Source: Thraustochytrium sp. TN22
Taxonomy: Eukaryota; Sar; Bigyra; Thraustochytrida; Thraustochytriidae
Reading direction: 5' to 3'
Assembly: GCA_013306675.1 (NCBI GenBank)
Contig: JABLUY010000021.1
Span: forward strand, 160,340 to 224,339
DNA: 64,000 bases
Part shown: positions 9,250 to 19,400 of the stretch, one piece after another
Layout of the letters: each line of letters opens with the position of its first letter
Position numbering within the stretch: the first letter of the stretch is position 1
Notes under the pieces: model-generated
What the model was told of the DNA's origin: nothing
The model's input: only the letters and a program-made list of their open reading frames with translations
The model's database searches: none
Program-made: the position numbers and the translations under genes

Positions 9250-10161
9250 GAAGAGGATGACACTGAGGGCGACCAGGACGCCTCGCCCGCGACGGAGGAG
9301 GAAATGGACCCGGCCATGGCCGCGGTCAAGGCAGAGAAGGAGGACAGTACGTCGACCCGAGGCAAAGGCGCGGGCCCAAAGCAGTGCGTGCTGCCCGGGT
9401 GCAGGAACCGCGGCCTGCGCAACGGGGTCTGCGCCAAGCATGGCGGCACGCGCAGCTGCAAGTGGCCCGGGTGCCCCAAGTGCGCCGTGACCAAGGGCCT
9501 CTGCATCTCGCATGGCGGCGGCCGCCGCTGCAAGTTCCCAAACTGCAACAAAGGCGCCGTGATGGGCGGCTCTGGCGTGACCATGTGCATCGCGCACGGC
9601 GGTGGCCGTCGCTGCAAGATCGAGGACTGCAGCAGGGGCGCACTCACGGGCGGCCTCTGCAGTAATCACGGCGGCGGTCGCCGTTGCAAGTTCCCCAAGT
9701 GCCAAAAGGGCGCGCTCGCCGGCGGCCTCTGCTGCGCGCATGGCGGCGGCCGCCGCTGTGCGCGCACCGGCTGCAGCAAGGGCGTTGTCTCGCGCGGTCT
9801 CTGCCGTGCGCACGGTGGCGGTCCGCGCTGCAGCTTCGAGGGCTGCGCCGTCGCGGTCCGCGGCACGGCGCTCTGCAAAATCCACGGCGGCTGCTATCTC
9901 TGCAAGCTGCCCGGCTGTACGAATGAGGCTGCGCAGGCGCACCGATTCTGCATGGCGCATGGCGGCCCTTCCTTCCCGGGAAGCGCCCTCAGCCCGAGCC
10001 CAAGCAATGCTGGCGCCGCCGAAGCCTTTAGCGGATCGCCGACGCTCATGACCATGGCGCACTTTGAACCCCCAAGTGCCACCTCTCAAGCAACGGCGAC
10101 CGTCGCGGGTGGCGGCGCGGCCACTGCCGCGCCGCACGTGGCCGAGCGCCCTTCAAAGTAA
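8791..10161 (+). CDS. WRKY19-like zinc-binding repeat protein (eight C-x4-C...C-x2-HGG repeats)
   Basis: A 456-residue protein with eight short tandem modules at about residues 198-400. Each follows the plan C-x4-C, a basic/Gly spacer, G-x-C-x2-HGG, as in CKFPKCQKGALAGGLCCAHGG. The two Cys pairs and His suggest one zinc per module. Such arrays are abundant in oomycete and other stramenopile proteins annotated as WRKY transcription factor 19-like, although the WRKYGQK core is absent. The N-terminal 190 residues are low complexity with Lys-Gln, Ser-Asn and acidic runs; the C-terminus is Ser/Ala-rich. DNA or RNA binding in the nucleus is a family-based inference. The ATG at 8791 follows a GC microsatellite. 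The last codons and 3' flank are duplicated downstream (see repeat at 10110-10440). Confidence 0.85.
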
Positions 10162-10440
10162 CACATGCACACACATACACATCCTCGACAAAAGCTTTGC
10201 AATACATCAATTGAAGATCAACTCTATCTCCTTTCCCTTTCTTTCTTTCGCCTATGTGGCGGCGCGGCCACTGCCGCGCCGCACGTGGCCGAGCGCCCTT
10301 CAAAGGAACACGTGCACACACATACACAGCCAAGCGCCCTTCCAAGGAACTCATGCACACACATACACATCCTCAACAAAGGCTTTGCAATACATTAATT
10401 GAAGATCAACTCTCTCCCCACCTCTTCAGTTTCTTTCGCC
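10110..10440 (+). repeat. Tandem duplication spanning the WRKY19-like gene's last codons and 3' flank
   Basis: Unit 1 begins at 10110 (TGGCGGCGCGGCCACTGCC) and runs to about 10255. Unit 2 begins at 10257 and runs to about 10440, a 147-bp period. Unit 1 contains the stop codon (TTCAAAGTAA). Unit 2 reads TTCAAAGGAA at that place, so the stop is lost. Unit 2 also carries an extra internal copy of about 40 bp containing gcgcccttc.aaggaac and the cacacacatacaca tract. Together with some unique sequence this fills the gap before the convergent BEACH gene. Confidence 0.9.
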
Positions 10441-10460
10441 TGCACTCTTTCACGCTCCGT

Positions 10461-13400
10461 TTATTTGTACAAAAGGACGACAAAGGTGCCGTCCTGCAGC
10501 GCGAGCAGGTACCGCTCGGCGTCGAGCGCCGTGATGGACGTCGGCGCGTCGCGCACCGCCTCGGTCTCTGCGAGCCGCTCCATCGAGTGCGCCACCAGCA
10601 CCAGTACAGTGCGCCGCTCCGTCACACACAGGAGCAAGTGGCCGTCCAGCGAAAAGCAAAAGAATCGTAGCTCCACGTCCACCACCGTGCGCCCCAGCCG
10701 GCGCCCGTTTACAGAATATGCGAGCAGTGCCATGCGCGGCGCGTTCCAGATCACCAGCGTCGGCATCGGGCTCGCGGCGATGCCAACCCAGAGCGCCGAT
10801 GACGGTCCGCCCACCGCCGGCACACCCACTGACCGTTGTGGCGCACCACCACCACCACCACCACCACCACCACCACCACCACCACCACCACCACCACCAC
10901 TGCTGCTACCCTTGGCCTCGCCGCCATCAACCTCTTCGTCCAGCACCAGGGACCGCACGTAGTTTGCCTGCTCCAACGTGTGCATGATGCATGTGCCATC
11001 GAGGCTGACAGACACCACAAGGTCCAGCTCAGCGCTTGCTGCAACGCACGTCACCACGTCGTCATGGCCCAGCAGGACGTTCTCCAGCAGCAGCGAATCG
11101 CGATGCGCGCGCCACACGAATACGCAGCAGTCCGCGGAACCGGTCAGCACGTAGGCGCCGTCCTCAGAGCTCGCCACGCATGTCGTCAGGTCCGTGTGCA
11201 TCTTGAACACATGGTCGCGACTCAGCTTTGCGGCTTGTCCACCGCGAAGGAACGGGTGCTTCGGTCCCATCGCGCCAAACAGCTGGTGCGCCTCGCTTGC
11301 TGGTGTCCAGTCGAAGGTTGACATGCGAAACGAGTTATCAAAGCATCCCACCGCCAAGACGCGCAGCAGGTTCCGTAAGTCACTCGCCAGCTCCGCAACG
11401 GCCTGCACCGGCGGCAGCGAGAGCGACGCGGACGGAGAGTCTGAAAGCAGGGCGCGCTGGTGCCGCGTCGCACGCGTCGCCTTGGACGGCGTCAGCGGGC
11501 TTGGCACGCTGCTCACAGCGGCCGCCGCCGACCCTACATCTCCTGCGCCCACCGCTGCCGCCGCGGTCGCCATAGCCGTCGTTGGGCTCACCGCGCCCAG
11601 GGCGGCCGCGGCTGCCGCCCGCGCCACCGGGTCCGCGCTCAGCGCACCGGCCAGCGAGGATTCCGCGCCGGCGCGGTCCGCTTCCGCGGCGCGCTGCGCC
11701 TCCTCGGCGCTGCGCAGCACCTGACGACCGTCCAGGAGTCCCGCCTCACGCAAGCCGGCGTGCGTCACGCGGTCCTTGCACGGGCCGGGCACGCAAGCGA
11801 AGGCCGCACGCTGCCACGCCGCGCCCGACGTGCGTTCGAACTTCTCCGCGCGCAGCCCGCTCACATGTCCAAGCGTCTCCCAGGTCACTTGCACATTGCC
11901 CGGGTCGTCCAGCGCCGTCAGCACGTAGACCATGACAGCCGTCTGCTGCGTCGTCACCATGAGCACATGCCGTACCGCGAACTGCTGCGACGCCCACTCA
12001 AACGCTGAGTACCGCTTGCCGCCGACCAGGCCGAACGGCAACGACGCCACAAACGAGACATCAAACACCGGCGATGACCATGCTACCGGATCGTCCGCCA
12101 TCGGCGGCTGTCGCAGCCGCGTGTACACCCAGCTCGCTGCCCGGGGCCCGCTCAGGCTCGCGTACAGGGGCAGCCGCGTCCGCCGCTGTGGATGGCCCCG
12201 CACAAATAGCATCGGCGGCATCTGCCCATACTCCTCCACCATGCGCTGCACCGTGCGATACAGGTCCGGTCGCACGCGGTCTAGGTAGTCCAGGTCCACC
12301 GCGCCCTCATACATGAGGTGAAAGTACATATTCACTGCTTCCACCGCCTCCGGGCCCTGTTGCTTCGAGCCGAACGTCAAGTCGATCCAGTGGTGCAGCT
12401 GCGCCGACACGTAGTCGCTCTCGAGCGCCTCGCGCTGGAGCCGCACAAAGTCCTCGGGCGTCGCCGCCCACGGCGGCAGCGCCACGTCGCCCACCTGCGT
12501 GCCGTCCTGCTTCGTGCCGAGGTCGAACCCGGAGCTGTTGCGCAGAAACTCCGGGTTGCAAAAGAACTCCGGCAACAGCTCGCGCGGGCTCACGCGTGTC
12601 GCAAAGTCGAAGGCCATCGCCACAGAGTCGAACTGACGGTCCGCGTGGTCGAAGCGCCCGCCCTGCAGCTGGATGTGCAGCGTCGTGAACGGCTCCAGCC
12701 GCATCAGGTACCACAGCACCGTCCCGCGCGACGAGTAATGGCTGCCAAAGTGCCACGGCGGGCCCTGCAGCACGTTCACATCGCCGTGCCGCTGTTCTTG
12801 CAGCTGCCGCTCGTCCGCGCCGCTCAACAGCGGCCAGCGGAAGAGCCCGCCCTGCTGCGACGCCGGCAGCATCGCGCGGTAATCCCGCGTCGCATCCTCA
12901 AACTTGGCGCGCAGCTCCGCGCGCTTCGGCTCCGACTGCGCACCGATCGGGTACCGCAGGTCGCGGAAGGTCGTCGCCTTGCGCAGATCTAGCGTCGACG
13001 ATGAGTAGTCGGCCACCACCCACGGCAGGATCGGATACTGGGCCAAGTCAAGGTACGAACGCCCGGCAAAGTCGTTGAGCGCCATCAGGTACTCCATGTT
13101 CGAGATGCGCCCTTCCAGCCACGCTTCCTGCGCGCCCGACCGCGCCGCGCGTTCCGCCGGTGTCCACAGCGCGTCCTCACTATCGATCAGCCTGCCTAAC
13201 TGCTTCGTCGCCGCCACACACCGTGCCGCGCCGCCGCTGAAGTCAAACAGGTAGCTCTTGCGCTCCGTCACGCCCGTGAACACCTCCAACCCGGTCCAGC
13301 GCATGTTCACGCGCCGCCGCTGCACGCGCCTGATCTGATCAACGTGCCACCGCTTTCCGAGCCCCAGTGTCCCGTCCGGGCGCTGCTGCGATGTATCGCG

Positions 13401-16400
13401 TAGGAAGCGAAGAAAACTTGGAAACACCTCTAGCACGCCCTGCACCACGCCCGACGGCGCCACCAGCGAGACATCCTCGCGCACGAGCGCGTCAAGCGGC
13501 CCACGCGACTGCGTCGACGCCCGCCGCTCGCGCATGCGTGCGCGATCCTCCTCCATGAGCGAGCCACTGCCTGAGGAACGCAGAGACGAAGACGAGTCGC
13601 GAGGGGCCGCTGCGACGCCCGTGCTCTCGTTGCCGCCTTCGCTGGCTCCGGCACCCAGCAGGACGCCGCTGCTGCCCGCGGGGACCTGCTTCAGGTCCGA
13701 CTTGGTCGGCTGCAGCGTGCTGCGCTTCGCAAGCGCCCCGCTCGAGACCGTCACGCCCAGCGCCCGCGCCTCCTGCAGCTCCCGAAACAAGTTCAGACGC
13801 GACCCCGCGCCCGAGTCCTCCTCCTCGCCACCTCCCGCCTTGGCTTGCTGCTTCTGGTCCTGGTCCTGCTGCTGTTGCTGTTGCTGTGCGGCAGCGGCAG
13901 CGGCAGCGCGCCGACGACGCATCTCCACGGTGGGCTTGGATCTCTCCGACGCGACGCGATGGTCATCCGCGCTCGGGTTGGCGCGCACCTTGAGCCGCAG
14001 TCGCGTGTGCGACGTCTCGCTCACGTCCAGACGCACAAAGCGCGCGTCGCTCGACCGACCCTCGCCCCATGTCCCGCGCTCGTGGGCCACCTGCCGCAGC
14101 ACGTTTGACCACGTCGCCAGGGCGCGCTTCTCGTTCAGCGCGTACGACGCGTGCTTTTGCGCGCGCTGCAAGACCTCGCGCTCGCGAAGCTGCGCCACAG
14201 CAACCTGGACTTGTCGACGCCATGCCAGCGCTTCTCCGGACCACGCCCATGCAACGTTCACATCCACGCTGCTCCCTAATCTGGGCACCAGCACGGGCGG
14301 AGGGATCGACGACGCCGACGCCGACGCCGACGACGCCATCGAGGACGACGATGAGGAAGAGGATAGCGACGCAGAGGTCTTCGACGCCTGGCCCTGACCC
14401 TCGCCGGACTCGCCCGACGATGGCGCCGTTGCAGCGCTGCTCTTCAGCCGCGCCTCGGACGTACGCACAAGCCGCAACACGACGTCCTTCACGTCGATAA
14501 GCAACGCGGACGGTGGCGTACCACCCTCGTCCTGCGCAGCCTGCTGGGCGCGCCCCAGGTCTGCCGCGATCCTCGTCAGCACGTGACCTGGCAGACTATC
14601 GTCGTGGTCCAGCATGAGGGAGAGCGCGGACAATGCGCGCTCGGCCTCGACGCGCGCATCCGCGGCCAGCCGCGAGTCCGATCCGCGGTCCAACGCAGAC
14701 GTCAAAATACGAAGGAGCACGTCCACCACCGGGCCCTGCAGCTCAGCGCGCAGCAAACACCGCTTGCACCGGCAGTGCCCCTGGACGTGTTCGCTGCCGG
14801 CGCCGCCAAAGGTCAGGGGCGACACCTCGAGGTCATCCAGGATATTGAGAAATGCATAGAATGCCTGCATCCACAGGTCTTGCGGCCCGACTGGCTCAGG
14901 TGCGGCGGATGCGGGCCCCGCCGCCGCGCCCTTCGCCATGGCGGAGCCAGGAGGGGCGCCCCACCCCAGCTGTGCAGCTGACATCCACCCCATACCTGCG
15001 AACGGGTGCTGGGCGGCGTCAAAGGGTCGCATTGAGCCGCCCAGCACGCGACACAGGAGCGTCACGAGGTTGTGCCCAATTGTCAGTCGGTCGTCGCGCG
15101 TCATGCACCCCATGCACAGGCCGACCTGCGTGATCGTCCGGCACACCAAGAGCGCTCGCAGTTTCGCCTCGCGCTCCTCGTGCAACTCAGCCAAGGTCGC
15201 TTCCAGCGCCACGGGACTTGTCAGGATTGACGTCTCTGAACGCGGTCGTCGCGCCGCATCCGTCGCCACGAGGACCAGGTCCCGCACGTGCAAGGTGTCC
15301 AGGAGGTCGCACGTGCGTGCAAAGCACGCGCAAGCCGTCCCGTTGACCTCCAGGGGGCACAAGGTGGTCCTCAGCAGCTGCATCCACCCCGGCAGCTGCA
15401 TGAAAGCCTTCCAGTTGCCCTCATGCGCCTGCACGAGCTCCCACAGGTCTTCCACGGCCCTCAACTTGGCTTCGCCACACGGGAGTCGCGCAAGCATGCC
15501 GCCCAGAAACACCTCTAACGCCCGCGGGAACGCGCAGATACGATCTTTGCCCCGCCACGCCACGGCTAGGTCGATCAACTTGGCGCGCAGCCTTGCGTAG
15601 TCCTCCGCCTCCGACTCCCAGCGCAAAGGCTCCATCGAGTCGGCGAGCACGGCCGACATGGCCGGCCACGTAACCACTAGCGATTGCGTCGGCAGCGCCT
15701 GGCGCGCGCGCAAAATGCGAAAGAGCTCCAGCGCCCCCAGCACCACGCCGCGGCGCGCACTGGCAAGCAGCGCAACGAGGACCTCCAGCGTCACGTTGCG
15801 GATACGAGGCGGCGACCCGTCCTCCCAGCCGGACGAGATGGACAGCTGTGAGGCGGATCCGCCGGAGCCCTCGGACGCTGCATCGTCCGATGTCTCGCGT
15901 TCGCGACTCAGAGGCGTGTGGACCGCATACTCCTCTTCCCAAGGAAGCTCTACATTGAAGCACTGTACGATAGCCGCAGCGTCGAGCCTCGCGAGCGTGC
16001 AAAACGAGTTCAGCAGCACCACGAGCATGGGCGAGTCCAGGTCCAAGTTGCACAGGAGCGCGACCAGGGACAGAACGTCGCTGCTGCTGGCACGGTACAC
16101 GCGCATGCTGTCCACAGCCTCGCTCAGCACGCCGGCGAATCCCAGCGCGGCATCCGTGCCAAGGCGTACGTGCGGCTGAGCTGCGCCCTTGAAAGTCACC
16201 ATCTGCAACCACAGCTCGCGGCACGAGTCGCGCGGCGTGCTCGGTGGCGCGACGGTGGCAGATGGCGACCCCCGCGACGAGCGCTGTCGCAGCGGGCGCT
16301 TCGGGGCGCTGTCCTCCTTGTCCTCGTCCTCATCCTCGTGGTCATCGTCATCGTCGACCTCGCCCTCGCCCTCGCCTTCGTCCCCCGTGGCCCCGGCCGT

Positions 16401-19400
16401 CGTGGTGTCTGCAGCGCTCGCATTCACCTGAGCGACAGCAGAGGCCGGCGATGTCGGTGGCCGTGGCGGCGGCGCTGCACCCCCAGCCTGGTCGATTGAT
16501 ATCGACGAAATCCCCTCCTCCATGATGGTATCAAAGACCATACTCTTGGAGTATTTGGAGCCGTATCGCGATGCGCGCCAGAGGAAGTGCACGGTCTGCC
16601 TATCCTCCTCCGTAACGGGCCGCGTGCGCACAGCCAATTCGTCCACGAGGTGGTTAACGCCGATGAGTGTGCGGAAGACTTCGGGCCGGCTCTTGCACAC
16701 ACGCCGCAGGACGTCCACCATGGCGAGAGGCGGAACCGCGGACCCGGGCTTGGTCCATATCTCCAGACAGAGCAAAATATCACGCACGCCCTGCTTGAAG
16801 AGCGGCCACTCGCGCTCCAGGTGATCTACGAAGAATTCGGCGCCTAGGAGCGTGTCGGCCCCCACCGAGTCGGCTGGCAGGCGACGGAGCAGATACGAGA
16901 TGACGGCGATCGCGTCTGCGACCGCGGCCTGCAGCGAGGGCGCCTGCGAGGTGCGCGTCGCGCGCACAAGCTTGCCCAAGAGGTGCAGCGCGCAACCCGT
17001 GAGCCGCGCACCGCCCTCAAGCGCGAGCAGCGGAAGCACGGCCTGCATGCCGCCCACGGAGAGCATCGCCTTGCGCGCGCCGCGCTGCAGTGCCACGTGT
17101 ACGCCGCCAGCGGCGCCCTGCAGCGCCACGGGCCGCTGCCCTACAAAGAGGGAGGCTGAGTAGTGGCTGGCGTCCAGGAAAACCGTGCCTTCGCTCGCGG
17201 TGGCGCGTTCGTCGAGCTCCAGCGCCACGTGCTTTGGCCGCACCACGCCGGAGGCCCCCGTTGCCAACAGACTCACGTCCTTGGCGCCTAGGCCAACGCT
17301 CCAGAAGCGCACGCCGCTCAGGCACCCGTGCAAGAGGCTGCCACGGTCGCAGTTGGATCCAATGGTCCAGTTCACGAGCGGCGCGCCGCCCAGCGGCAGG
17401 CCGCAGCGGCCCACCTGGCGCAAGTGGGACTTGCCGTCGATGAAGATGTTTGCCACGTCGTGGGAGCCGCCCGCGAAGAGACTCGTCGGCTTCTCGCGGG
17501 TCATGGTCAGCGCGAGGTGATACCAGCGCCCTGGGGCCAGCTCGCGCGCGGCCGGGAAGCTCCGCGTCTGGCCGCGAAGTCGGATCGCCACCGTGGGCAC
17601 ACCGTGGTCAATGTACAAACCGACGCCCTCGCGGCGGGACTTGGTGCAGAGCTCGAAGATGGTTGCGTTTGACTCCGCTGAGTGCAGAATGACCCAGGCG
17701 GCGAACGAGAGCGACTCACGGCTGGGCCATGAAGGCGGCGCCTGCGTGCGGGAGCCTTTCGGCGAGGCCACCGGTGCCTGGGTGACTGGCGACGAGAGGC
17801 CGAGTGGCGGCGGGAGCCTCGCAACGCGGCCAATCTCGCCCGAGGTCTCGTTGATAAAGTCCACACGCAGGCCGCTCTGGGCGCCGGAAAAGTACAGAAA
17901 GGACCGACCGGCGTCCACGGCCGTGTTAATGGTGCGCGCCAGGTCGGTGACGAGATCCTTCTCCTTGGAAACGGCCCAAATCTTGCGAAAGAGCGCCTTG
18001 AGTTCGCGCACCGAGGTCTGCGCGCGCACGAGCGCGGCCATGACCTGAAAGGCGTCCCGGCGCGTGTCGATGTCCTCCATGAGCTCCAGCTCCGCAAGCA
18101 GATGCAACACGAGCGGCTGCTCAAGGTCGAGCATGCTGGTTGCATTGACGCAGGACTCGATCGCGTCGAAGGCATCGGCGACGGCGGCCGAGTCGCTGCC
18201 CTCATTTGCCTCGAAGAGCGCTGCGCGCTCCTCAAAGCCCGGAAGGTGGAAGCGGGCGTGCGGATCGCCGCTCGACGCGCGCTCTCGGGCCTCCTCGCTG
18301 GAATCGTCTGACTCGTGCGCGTCCACGATCGAGTCGCTCTCCACTGTGTAGCTGCGAAGGGCGCGCGAGGCAGGACTTGACGCACAAACCAGGGACTTGA
18401 GCACGAGCAAGGCGGCACGGAAGACGCGCGGCTGCCTCTGGCGCGCCCCCAGGAGGATCTGGATGGCCGTGTCCAGCGCCGCCGGGTGCAGGACCAGCTT
18501 GCTGCCCAAGGGGGGCATGGCGACGAGCAGGCAGGTCCTAGAGTCCCAGGAGAATTCACGCTTGCCGTCGAATGCCATGTCGAGCGCCGCCGCCAGTGCA
18601 GCCCCAAGATCCGCCTCCGAGGACCCACAGGCGTCCACAAGCAGCGCGCCGAGAGGCACATAGAGCGCCTTGGCGGGGGCGCTGGCGCGAATATCCAGGT
18701 TGTTGGCCAGCATGTACGTGAAGGTGCGCACGACAGCGAGCGCGACAGCGTGGCGTTGGCCCACGTCAGCGCACACGCGCACAAAGTGCGTGAGATCGTC
18801 CGCGAGGCCATACGATGTCCAAAACGTCGTCATCGCCGACGAGGTCGCCATGGACGTGAAGATCTCCAAGAAGAAGTGGCAAGGCGTGGCCGTGGATGCT
18901 TCAGCACTCGAGGAGGCGGGCGGCTCGGCCTTGCCCGAGAGCTGCGCGCTGACCTCCTCACGAACTGTTTGCAGCAGCTGGCGCGAGAGCTTGGCGTCCA
19001 GACGCTCGTACCACAGCACGCGGAAAATGTTGGCGAGCGCCGGCGCCACGGCGGGTTCATTACAGATACCGCGACGGGTGAGCATTCGGAAGAGGTCCAC
19101 CGTGGTCTGCGGCTGCAGGTTACCGTCGCTGTGCGCCTGGTGCAATATGGCGTCGAGAATTGCCCAGGCGCAGCACTCGAGCGTCCACGGGAGCGCCGTG
19201 ACGCAGGGCGGTGTAAGGATGTCGAGGAGCTGGCGGATGCGGCGGTCGCCAAGCGTAGGGGCCTCGCCGATGAGCATGGTGGCGGTTAGCACGACGAGGG
19301 CCTCGCTGGAGCCGTGACCGCTTCGTATTCGCGTGTGCAGCGACGTCATGGTACAGGCGGCATGAAACAAGTCGAGGCGCGAGTGCGAGTCAATGGCGTT

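Noticed and set aside
8506-10137. Long minus-strand ORF (543 residues) opposite the WRKY19-like gene
   Set aside because: Shadow of the repetitive Cys/His coding strand: compositionally Ala/Arg/Leu-rich with no domain, whereas the plus strand encodes eight clear zinc modules.
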